Shown here piece after piece: positions 9,310 through 18,684 of a DNA stretch of 64,000 bases (the stretch's first letter is position 1; each line of letters opens with the position of its first letter). The notes beneath the pieces were generated by a model. It saw only the letters and a program-made list of their open reading frames with translations. It was not told where the DNA came from and made no database searches. Origin of the DNA: Circinella umbellata (taxonomy: Eukaryota; Mucoromycota; Mucoromycetes; Mucorales; Lichtheimiaceae); assembly GCA_025093555.1 (NCBI GenBank), contig JAIWNF010000026.1:496001-560000 (forward strand), in the 5' to 3' direction. Position numbers and translations under genes: made by a program.

Positions 9310-11953
9310 AGGTGTATCCTGACTTAAACCGTCAAAATATGGGGTGGAATAAGAATTGACAAAAAATTGTCAGAAATGAAGCTATAAACATTCTGAGCTG
9401 TAATATATGTTAATTGAAGTATTCTGAAGAAATGTTACGGATCAGTTTCTAGAAAAAAACATTTTTCGTCGAGATTTGTCACTTCAAAGTTTTGTCAAAA
9501 TATGGTATTTTACTAAGTAACCCTATTTTTTGAACAAAGGGATACGTATTGTGTAACAGAGTATGACTCATGGTTACACAAAGTCTTTACTTTTGATTAG
9601 AGCTCCTACTTGTTACTGCACTAGTTACTCTTTTTTATTATTCTATCACAACTATGGGAGGTCTCAATAAAAGACAGAAACGCGCACGAGAACAACAAAA
9701 AGACTCGAAATATAATCGTTTCCAAAAGGTTGCTCACATTGAGGAGGATGTCAATGTTACTGAAGAAAATTCAAACGATTTCGAGGTTCTTGCTGAATTG
9801 CAATCAGTTGAAATTACACCCACGTCCCCTATTCCTATCAAATATAATAAAGAACTAGAAGCAGGCTCTCGCGGAAAATACTGGGGAAATAGTAGAACTG
9901 TCAAGTATTACCGTGAAAAGCAAGCAAATGAGAAAAAGAAAGGCAGCATGGAAATCACCGCATTTTTCTCACCAGTACTAGCACTATCCTCTGTTAATAA
10001 CCAACAGCACCAGCTGACCAGTTTTGAGGAGGAAGTCTTGGAAGATTTTTCATATTCCATGACAATAAAAGAGGCATATGACAAATTGACCCCAATTGTT
10101 TCACTAATTATGAACGCAAAAGAAGATGGTGAACGAGCTATGCATGACTACGAACTGAGAAAGCATATTGGTGTTCATGCATATTTTAAAGAAATTATTG
10201 GAGGCAAAGGAGCAGTAGAAGCGTCTCAAGTAGCAGCTACAACTGCATGGATTATTCCCTCTGAGCATTATCGTGCTAGGGCAATTAGATCCTATGCCAA
10301 AGAATATCTGCGTTTTGGTAAAATTTCACCTCATCAGCAGGGAAAACATATAAAACGCCTTTCGCTCTTAAGTGATGAAGATGTTAAAACATCAGCAATT
10401 CAATGGTTGAAAAACACCAAACCAGAAAAAAGAAGCATGCCAGAGTTGCTTAAATATATAAACGATATCGTTGTCCCTGATCGATGTGCTCTTCCTGGTC
10501 ATATTTCTTCATCTGTACTTCATAATTATTTAAAGGAATGGGGCTATACTTACCGTGCTAATAAAGGAATTTATTTCGATGGACATGAACGCGATGATGT
10601 TGTAAGATATCGGCAAGAATGGGCTGCTAAAATGGTTGAGTATAGCCATTTTGTGGAAACTTATGATGAAGATGATGTCAGTAAGGTTTCGCAGCCTAAC
10701 TTATTAGAAGGGCAAAAGAAGATTGTCATGGTCATGCATGATGAATCTACCTTTTATTCTAATGATTGCAAAACCAATCTCTGGCTCTCTGACGGAGAAA
10801 ATCCCATTCGAAAAAAAACTCCTGGTGGTTCAATCATGGTGAGTGAGTTTCAATGCCCATGTCATGGCACAATGCATATCCAGGGGTGGAAATCACGCAC
10901 ATTTTTTCATGCCGGTACCAACCGTGATGGTTATTGGACTTCAAAAGATATGGTGAAACAGCTAAAAGATGATGCTATTCCGCTATTTGAGAAGCTCCAT
11001 CCTGGCTGTCAAGCACACTTTCTCTTTGATCAATCAAGCAACCACAATGCTTATGCACCTAGTGCCAAAATTGCAAGTCGCTTTGGTTTGAAAGATAAAA
11101 TTCTCAAGTCTGTTGACGAACGTGTGATTTTACCTGGCAAATATATCGGTAGTGATGGAGAACAGCATATCCAAAACTTTTATACCTTAGAAGTTAACAA
11201 AAGACAAACAAAAAAAGGTTTAAAAGAGGAACGTATATGGAAATTGAAAGGATTAAAAACAATCTTGGAAGAGCGTTGTCTTGGACGATGGGAGGAATTT
11301 GAAGCAAAAAAGAAGCATTGGAAAACCAACTGTGGCGAACAAGCTAATTCTGACCACACCTGTTGCCCATACCATATGCTTGCTGCTCAACCTGATTTTG
11401 TTGCTCAAAAGACTGCATTGCATGAAGCGGTAAATAAAGCTGGTCACTTATTTGCACTTTATCCAAAATACCATTGTGAAACAAATTGGATTGAAAGGTA
11501 TTGGGGATCTGCTAAGCGCATTGCCAGAAAAGAATGCAGTTATACATACAAAGCTTTAAGCGATAATTTAAACGGATTTCTTGATCAAGTATCCCCTCCG
11601 AACTCCCCACCTCTCGAGATCTGCCGCTATTACAACCGCTGCTGGCGCTACATTAATGCATATAATGATATGAATAATGTAACCGAAGCATTTAAACTTG
11701 TTGAAAAATTTACATCACGAAGATACCGTTCTCATCGTAGAATTGGCAAAAATGATTAGATCTCTCTCTCTCTCTCTCTCTCTCTCATTCATTCTTTTTC
11801 TATCTCTTTTTATTTCTTTTATTTTTTATTATAATAATAAATTTCTAGGCTTGTCCATATTAAGACAGTCTCATTGGTGGCAATATTATTACCCGGCGGT
11901 ATTTGAAAATATCTCAATTTTGGACAAATGACGGTTTAAGTCAGGATACACCT
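9310..11953 (+). mobile_element. Tc1/mariner-like transposon, right copy, structurally complete
   Basis: 2644 bp between TA dinucleotides (9308-9309 and 11954-11955), with inverted ends AGGTGTATCCTGACTTAAAC at both sides. The inverted match is about 25 bp (to ACCGTCA), then diverges. One uninterrupted transposase gene, then a (TC)n run. The left end faces the loop of the palindrome, so the two copies sit tail-out around the centre. Confidence 0.9.
9654..11759 (+). CDS. DDE transposase, fungal Tc1/mariner-like, 701 aa
   Basis: Predicted DDE endonuclease. Catalytic candidates are the Asp of MHDEST (about residue 363), the Asp of LFDQSSNH (459) and the Glu of NWIERYWGSAKR (614). The long D-to-E gap contains a Cys-rich insert (ERCLGRWEEF ... 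NC ... TCCPYH) as in a group of transposase-like proteins common in fungi, and unlike the short D34D/E spacing of classical Tc1. The N-terminal 140 residues are basic then acidic and probably bind the ends. The frame is intact; the 5' leader of about 340 bp holds the terminal sequences that recur in the decayed copy at 16.2 kb. Confidence 0.85.
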   Translation: MGGLNKRQKRAREQQKDSKYNRFQKVAHIEEDVNVTEENSNDFEVLAELQSVEITPTSPIPIKYNKELEAGSRGKYWGNSRTVKYYREKQANEKKKGSMEITAFFSPVLALSSVNNQQHQLTSFEEEVLEDFSYSMTIKEAYDKLTPIVSLIMNAKEDGERAMHDYELRKHIGVHAYFKEIIGGKGAVEASQVAATTAWIIPSEHYRARAIRSYAKEYLRFGKISPHQQGKHIKRLSLLSDEDVKTSAIQWLKNTKPEKRSMPELLKYINDIVVPDRCALPGHISSSVLHNYLKEWGYTYRANKGIYFDGHERDDVVRYRQEWAAKMVEYSHFVETYDEDDVSKVSQPNLLEGQKKIVMVMHDESTFYSNDCKTNLWLSDGENPIRKKTPGGSIMVSEFQCPCHGTMHIQGWKSRTFFHAGTNRDGYWTSKDMVKQLKDDAIPLFEKLHPGCQAHFLFDQSSNHNAYAPSAKIASRFGLKDKILKSVDERVILPGKYIGSDGEQHIQNFYTLEVNKRQTKKGLKEERIWKLKGLKTILEERCLGRWEEFEAKKKHWKTNCGEQANSDHTCCPYHMLAAQPDFVAQKTALHEAVNKAGHLFALYPKYHCETNWIERYWGSAKRIARKECSYTYKALSDNLNGFLDQVSPPNSPPLEICRYYNRCWRYINAYNDMNNVTEAFKLVEKFTSRRYRSHRRIGKND

Positions 11954-12120
11954 TATTTAATTAATAAAGATTAATTCTCTTATAGATAAACCATTGGTTT
12001 ATCAGCAAATTCTTAATAAATTTATTGGAAATGGTATACCATTTCTACCAGGGATTTAAACAATAATAGTTATTTAAAATTGGTTCCATTGAGTATAAAT
12101 TTAATTATAAATTTATATTA

Positions 12121-12757
12121 TGTATAAAAACATTAACAACACAATTGATGAGGAAGAAAGAGAAGATTTGAAAGCCAAGACCTGAGACATCACATTGAAT
12201 ATTTATAATAAACTGAAAGCTACTGAAGATGAAGATGATACCAATCAGAGAGTCATAGCAACCAACTGGCTTTCTAAGTGGAGAGTAAGTAATACTTTTG
12301 CTTCAACCTTAAATTATTGTCTTAAAAAAGCTTTAGCTCTTGCTTTTTTATAACATCTTTGTTTTTATTTTACAGAGAATAAAAAAGTATATAAAAAATG
12401 GTGAAGATGAGATACCAACTATAATAAACAATAGCCAAGGAGGGCATATAATTATCCATCAATCCGGTACAGTAAACATCAATCAAAGTGGAGGTGGCTC
12501 AAGCTCCAGCGCCCCACAACAAGCATATAGCTTAGGAACAAAAAGATCACATGATCAAATGCAAGAAGGAGAAGGAGCAGGAGATGAAGTAGAAGGAGAA
12601 GGAGAAGGTGAAGGAGGAGAAGACGAAAAAGGCGAAGGCGAAGGCGAAGAAGGAGAACTAGGTGAAGAAAATTCAGTTGAAAGTTCTTAGAAAAGCAAGG
12701 AGGAAGGGTGCGAGCGAAAGGCCCTTTGGGTTTATTTGAAAAAGTCGTACAAATTAG
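12121..12757 (+). pseudogene. Repeated-family gene, 5' part (right-arm copy)
   Basis: Exon about 12121-12284 (Glu/Asp-rich, ending NWLSKWR, with an in-frame TGA), intron 12285-12375, then an exon from 12376. The second exon has a Gln/Gly/Ser stretch (IIIHQSGTVNINQSGGGSSSS) and a long Glu/Gly tract, then a TAG at 12688-12690 that corresponds to TGG in the copy at 37.5 kb. Reading on through that stop, the frame reaches SYK at the transposon insertion site and resumes as EGSMKDIWEVD beyond it. The family is unrecognised by name. Confidence 0.6.
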
Positions 12758-14696
12758 GGGAATTAAACAAATTTTATTAATAATTAAAGGTTTAATACAT
12801 AATAGATTTATTATTTGATAAAAATATTAGTAAAAAAATAAAAATAATATAAAGTATTAATTGTCATGGTGATAATTTTTTTTTTCATTGTTGTCATATT
12901 TACATATTTTTAATTTAAAAATTGAATAATTCTAAATAAATAAAATAATTATGCTTTATGGTTAATATGACAAATATAAATGATGATGATGATGATATTA
13001 TGCAAGAATATATTGATAGTAATGATGAAGATATTAAAGAATATAAAAAAGATTTAAAAATAGAAATTAATAAATTAGTATTAAATGAATGGCAGTTTTT
13101 ATCAAAAGATTGGAAAAAAATAAATAGTAAATACAAACATCATACTAAAATTAAAAATATTAAAAATATAAATGATATAAAAAAAGAATTATATAATAAA
13201 TTAGGATACATATCTGTTTTTTTCTTTTTAAGTGTATTATATACACATAGGGAATACCCTGGTCCATATTTAGAAATTGAAAAAGGTTTAATGATATTAT
13301 ATCATCTTGTATCTGGTATTACATCAAAAGAAATTGAAAAATATTTACCATATTCTAGTTTTTATGCAGTATATAAAAAATTTTGGATTACAAATTATAC
13401 AGAATTAAATGCATTTGTAAATTATTGTTTAAAAAATATGTTTACTAATATAAAAATAAGAGTTTTATCATCATTAATAAAAAATCCTATTTATTTTAAA
13501 AATATAACATTAATTCTTGATGGACGTGACAGTACATTGGAATATGATAAACCTGATATTGATATAGAAAAAAAATGGAGTTATAAATCAAAAAAAAAAT
13601 CAGGTATACAAACCCAAGTATTAAGTGATATAAATGAAATGATTATAAAAGTATCTGAAAGTGAATTATGTGGTAGAAGTTCCGATGGTGGAATGTTTCT
13701 AAATATGAAATTATATAATGATATAAATAAACAAGATTGTATGGCTATAGATGGAGGATATACATTATTTATTAAACAATTAGAAAACTTTTGTAAAGAA
13801 AAAAATATTAAAATATCAGATGATAACTTTTTTTACCCAATTAGAAAAGAAAGTGGAATACATTTAAATAAACAGGAAGAGCACTATAATAATTTTTTTG
13901 GTTCATTTAGATCAATTATTGAAAATCAGTTTTCAGAATTGCATCATAAATATAAAAGATTTAGTAATAATAATTCAATGTTAAAAGCAGATGATATAAA
14001 ATATGTTAATTTACAATTAAAAGTTGCATTTCTATTAAAAAATATACAAAAATTTAGTGAAAAATTTAATATAATAATACAAGAACATCATAAATTATGG
14101 ATTAACGAAAACTTTGAATTTCCAAATGAAAAAAGATTAATTGATATTGTATATACTAATGAAATTGAGCAATTAGATAAATTAAAAAGATTAAATAATT
14201 TACAAAAAGATTTACTAAAATTAGATATAAATGATATTAATAAAAGTAATAATACTGAAATAATAGTTAATAAAAATAATGAAGAAAATGAAAATATAGA
14301 TAAAAATTTAGAAAATGACATAGATTTTCCCCAATATAAGAATATAACTAAAAAAAGAAAAAGGAAATCTAGAAGTACAAAAGATATTAGTATGTATGAA
14401 ATAAGAGATTTAAATAAAGAAGATAGTATATTTGAAGTAGAAAGTATTATAAACCCTAAAATAGGAGATGATAAAAAATATATTTTCTATGTGAAATGGA
14501 AAAACTTTGACAATAAAGATAATACATGGGTAAAAGAAATAGATTTTAACAAAAAAAATATAATATTAGATTATTTTTAAAAGAAGAATATTATATATAA
14601 AGAATAAAAATATATTTATAGTATTTTAATATGTATTTATAAATAAATAATCATTTTATGAATAAAACTTTTATTTTTTATTTTTGATTAATTAGC
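12758..14696 (+). mobile_element. PIF/Harbinger-like chromodomain transposon, right-arm copy
   Basis: 1939 bp, flanked by TAG (12755-12757 and 14697-14699), with ends GGGAATTAAACAAA and, reversed, GCTAATTAATCAAA. Sits inside an exon of the repeated-family gene; excision with one TAG retained gives TAC AAA TTA GAA GGA AGC, matching TAC AAA CAA GAA GGA AGC in the uninterrupted copy at 37.6 kb. Same element as 841-2778, differing by one homopolymer base. Confidence 0.78.
12958..14580 (+). CDS. DDE transposase with C-terminal chromodomain (right copy, 540 aa)
   Basis: Identical in product to 957-2579. D188, D265 and E322 are the DDE candidates, and a chromodomain occupies about residues 490-540. 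A chromodomain fused to a transposase could steer integration toward methylated histone H3, as is known for chromoviral retrotransposons; that role is inferred here. Being identical in both arms, it predates or accompanied the inverted duplication. Confidence 0.82.
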   Translation: MVNMTNINDDDDDIMQEYIDSNDEDIKEYKKDLKIEINKLVLNEWQFLSKDWKKINSKYKHHTKIKNIKNINDIKKELYNKLGYISVFFFLSVLYTHREYPGPYLEIEKGLMILYHLVSGITSKEIEKYLPYSSFYAVYKKFWITNYTELNAFVNYCLKNMFTNIKIRVLSSLIKNPIYFKNITLILDGRDSTLEYDKPDIDIEKKWSYKSKKKSGIQTQVLSDINEMIIKVSESELCGRSSDGGMFLNMKLYNDINKQDCMAIDGGYTLFIKQLENFCKEKNIKISDDNFFYPIRKESGIHLNKQEEHYNNFFGSFRSIIENQFSELHHKYKRFSNNNSMLKADDIKYVNLQLKVAFLLKNIQKFSEKFNIIIQEHHKLWINENFEFPNEKRLIDIVYTNEIEQLDKLKRLNNLQKDLLKLDINDINKSNNTEIIVNKNNEENENIDKNLENDIDFPQYKNITKKRKRKSRSTKDISMYEIRDLNKEDSIFEVESIINPKIGDDKKYIFYVKWKNFDNKDNTWVKEIDFNKKNIILDYF

Positions 14697-15895
14697 TAGA
14701 AGGAAGCATGAAGGACATATGGGAAGTTGACAGCTTAAACGTGACGAAGATCTTTCATAAATACAGACAAGATAGTATCAAAGGGGCTAAAGAAAGAAAG
14801 CAATTATCAGACGGACGCGTTCTGTAAGTAGTTGTGACATTTATAATTCACTAGACTTGTTTTTTTCTAATTGTGTTGCTTTTATTTAATACTAGGTCAC
14901 TGTCATATATCTTCCTACTTTCCGCATACACAAGATGCCCTATTTCCTGTTTATCTGCCCACCAACAACATCTAATTTACAATGACCTAAATACCAAACA
15001 CCATTACGAATACCTCGACGACCTAATCATTCTTGCTTTCCGAAAAATCCAGAGTACAGTTTCCAGCGAAAAATTGCAATAGAACAAGTGATTGATGATC
15101 TATATATCAAGAACAGTAGTAATACTTTGGCTAAACAATCAATGAAAGTTGCTCGTGATCTCATTGATCTTTTTACTGAAAAAGAAAAACATCCCAGAAA
15201 AGGAGAAGCAAAATTTATCATTGAGACAATTAAGCCCTTTTTAAAACACTTGATTATTAAGAATATGGACGTCTTAACCGATTGGTAAGTTCACCTATAA
15301 TATAGATATTTATAAATAGTCAAAAAGTAGTTTCGCTATTATTCTCAGTTGCTAACCATGTCAATTAGGATGACGTGCCATTTAAAGCCTTCTAGGCACG
15401 AAATTGACCAACTTACCTTGATTCCAGATTTTGTTATATACACTGAACCGTACTCAAGCAAAAATTTTGAGTTTATGTTTCTTGAAGTGAAAAAACAGGG
15501 CAAACAAGCCAACATGTATGCAAGCGACCTTGTGAAGCTTAGCAAGGAGATGAAAATCGGAGTTGAGAAGCTGGTGAAGGAAGGAGTAGAAGAGCCAGAA
15601 GAAGTTGGTATTGTTGTGGAAGGTATCGAAGTGACGATTTACAAGCTTGATTTGAAACATGATGGTCAGTATCGTATGTATGTGTTGAGCAGATGTCACT
15701 TGCCTAGAAAAGGGGCTAATGATGTATCATTAATCCCTACATGTATTGAGTGTATGAGACAAGTAGAAGTAAGTTAGCTATTATATATATTAACAATTGT
15801 TATGTCAGTAAAGATATTGTTTTAACTGTTTGTTGTTTCAATATTAGAGAATTATAAACGAAAATATCAACAAACTACAAGAGGTTTTGAGTTAG
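14697..15895 (+). pseudogene. Repeated-family gene, 3' part, PD-(D/E)XK-like (right-arm copy)
   Basis: Exons modelled at 14697-14823, 14896-15286, 15369-15768 and 15848-15895 (stop TAG). Splice phases join cleanly at 14823/14896, 15286/15369 (giving VLTDW-MTCHLK) and 15768/15848. Within 14896-15286 the frame must change once, between the LDDLIILAF part and NPEYSFQRKIAIEQ, so the gene is damaged or an intron is missed. The penultimate exon has PDFVIYTEPYS ... FMFLEVKK, the D...ExK order of the PD-(D/E)XK nuclease fold, followed by a patterned helical stretch and a beta-rich part. Related copies lie at 24.6 and 37.4 kb and a distant relative at 49-50.8 kb. Confidence 0.6.
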
Positions 15896-16194
15896 AAGGC
15901 CGGGGGAAGCATATCTCTTCAACTAAAAAGTTATACATTCGGGGCTCTTGTGGTTCCCTATGTTTAGCAAAAAATAATAAATAAAAATATGTTTACCTCC
16001 TTGTTTCTATTCTACATACTCGATGCACATAATCCAAACTTATTTTTTCCACATTTTATTTTTTCATAATACGTAACTTTTCTTATTTCTATAAGAACAA
16101 CAAATACATCCAATTTCTAGGCTGTGTCGCTAGATCAAAAACCATAATATATATCATTGAAAACATGATTTATATGACTTTATTATTTTCTTTA

Positions 16195-18005
16195 AGGTGC
16201 ATCCTGACTTAAACCGTCAAAATATGGGGTGGAATAAGAATTGACAAAAAATTGTCAGAAATGAAGCTATGAATTTTTTGAGCTGTTGAAGCATTCAATG
16301 TGTGATTGAAGTACTTCGTATAAAGATATAAAATAAAGAAGAAATAATACACTATGTTGTTGTATTTGAGTAATAAATATATAATAAAGAATAGAAATAT
16401 GGGTTGTGGGAGTTCTTATATTCAGGAATATTACGTCTGAATCCACAAAAGAGAAATTTTATAATGAGTTTAAGAGACTTTATGCTCAAAGGAAACTATT
16501 GTTAGGTCAATTTAATTGTTAAAAGACTAAAAGATTTTAAAGGTAAAGATAGAACTAAGGAACTGAATTTTATTTGAAATAATTTAGGGGTATTTATACT
16601 AATTGCTTCGACAGAAAAGTGTCGCAGCTTCGACATAAAAGTGTCATTGCTCCGACATAAATGTGTCGTTGCTTCGACATAAATGTGTCATAGCACGCTC
16701 CAATGATATCACGTAATTTGGTACTTTGTGATACTTTATTGGTAATATAATAATAATGATGATAATAATAATATAATAATAATGACGGTAATATGTTAAT
16801 ATAAAAATGTCTTTAATTTTTATACGTTACACTGTAATATATGTTAACTTAGGTATTCTGAAGAGATGCTATGGAGCAGCTTTCAGAGAAAATTATTTTC
16901 CATTGAGATTTGTCACTTCAAACTTTTGTCAAAATGTGATATTTTACTAAGTAATGCCAATATTTTGAGAAAGGGATAAGCAGTGTGCAGCCTATAAAAG
17001 TGGCTGTTTTATGGTTACACAAGGTTCGTGCTCTAGATTATATGTAGCTCCTAACTTTACTGTTCTATTTTTTTTCACTCAATAAAAAAAAATAGATATA
17101 AGAACAACAATAAACTCGCAAGATAGCTGTTTTCAAATACTACTTAGATGTAGATACTATCATCTAGGTACTGTATATCAAAAAGGATTCAAATAATTCT
17201 AGACTCTTGTTGAATAGCAACGAAGTAAAATTACAACCCCATCATCTACCATTTTTAATTAAAGAAATAGGGTTCTGGTAGAAATTATTGGGAAATAGCA
17301 GAAATAACAAGTGGTACTATAAAGCCAAGCAATAGAAAAGGATAAAGAATTAGGGAAGTCACTGCATACTTGTCAATAGTGTATATACATATACTATCTG
17401 TGATATTTGGTTATTTTAATAAGAGTAGGAAATAAAAACAGACAAGGTATGAATCTTTTGAGACCTTGTTATATATCTTTTAATAATAATTTAGAAACTA
17501 GAATAAAGTTATTTCTTTAAAATAATATTTACGACCCGTATTTATATGATTTCTATTCTATGAGTTATGGGGCTTAGTGAATAGAATGATGTGGGTGATT
17601 GATAGTAAAGTCGGGTACTTGATATTAGTCATTAATATTGAGAAGGTTACTATAGCTACTGTTCTTAAGTATATTGGGCTTAGCCATGATACTCTCTTTT
17701 ATTCTTTAATTTAAGTTGACGAGGCGCAGGACATCTTTATGTGATTTTACTCAGTTTCCTTTTTAGAATTGAGTTCTGTTCACGTCTGTATTTTAAATAT
17801 TTTAAATGTGATTTCTTATTTCATCTGGGATAAAGAGATAATGTTCTTATAATACAACACTATCATCTCTCTTCATCCTTTTTTTTTATATAATATATAA
17901 TAAATTTCAGAATTTCGAGGTCTCATTGGTGGCAATATTATTACCCGTCGGGCGTTAAAAACATCTCAATTTTCGAAAAATGATGGTTTAAGTCAGTATG
18001 CACCT
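16195..18005 (+). mobile_element. Decayed, internally deleted Tc1/mariner-like copy
   Basis: Flanked by TA (16193-16194, 18006-18007). Left end reads AGGTGCATCCTGACTTAAAC and the right end is its inverse with a few changes. The 5' leader matches 9310-9650 with many substitutions, and the ACAACAATAAACTCGCAAGA region near 17100 is a broken remnant of the transposase start. The catalytic region is absent, so it could only move with help from an intact relative. Its 3' end (TCATTGGTGGCAATATTATT) also matches the intact copies. A 22 bp tandem repeat lies inside (16605-16694). Confidence 0.85.
16605..16694 (+). repeat. Four tandem 22 bp units with internal dyad
   Basis: Units start at 16605, 16627, 16649 and 16671 with consensus GCTTCGACATAAAWGTGTCRN. 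Each unit has a CGACA ... TGTCG dyad, so the array looks like repeated hairpin-forming or protein-binding sites. It lies in the decayed Tc1-like copy and is not seen in the intact copies. Confidence 0.85.
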
Positions 18006-18007
18006 TA

Positions 18008-18684
18008 TATGCTGTTGTATCCAATACATATTATTGATAAAGATAATTATTTGTCATTCTAATTATTAAAGTATAGCGTATCTTTAATTATGCTTTGCTG
18101 ACATTTCGTGTATTTCCCTATTTGGACCATGATTTATAAGAACACAGTAGTCCGTCTTCTATAATGATATAAGGTTACAGCTGCGTAGATATATCATATC
18201 GTCAACCGCTCAAAGTCTAATCTTAATATCATTAATCTTATATTCATAATTCACACGGCCATGACAAATATAAATCTTACGTATACACATATCAATATAT
18301 CCCACTGATAATAAGATTCATATAAATGAAGATAATATTTTATTTTAATAAACTTCAGTTCAATTATTGTTCTTTTGGGTCTCGTTGACTTTTTAACGTC
18401 TCTTTTATTATATTATATTTGATTGATATAACATATGCCATGACGAATAATATGAATTTGATCACAACTGGGATCATAATAAGAGATACTAATTTATTGA
18501 TATATGTACAAAAAAATAAGCATCAAGAGAGTATTTTGTTTCCATCAATTCACAGCAAATAAATACACTGCTAAGCAATTTGCTCAAAAATACAGCCATA
18601 TTATCTTGTGACTCTTCTTGATGCTTTTCTGATTCAAGGCATAGCCACCATTATAGTATGTAGTGCCTAGTGCAACAGTACATT
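18008..18684. other. Intergenic, no gene seen
   Basis: AT-rich sequence without a supported reading frame or RNA gene. Lies between the decayed Tc1-like copy and the exonuclease-type transposon. Confidence 0.5.

Larger units (their letters stand above)
9109..15536 (+). repeat. Right arm of giant inverted duplication
   Basis: Mirror image of the left arm and uninterrupted by the 2.3 kb nested element. It carries, outward from the loop, a Tc1-like transposon, the 5' part of a broken repeated-family gene, a chromodomain transposon, and the 3' part of that gene. Position 15536 pairs with base 1, so the arm may reach further right than can be seen here. The clean, uninterrupted copies of each component make this the better reference arm. 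Confidence 0.95.

Noticed and set aside
1..15536. Palindrome as an assembly artefact
   Set aside because: Not excluded, but the private 2.3 kb insertion with target duplication and private substitutions argue against it. Kept as a real structure with a stated test.
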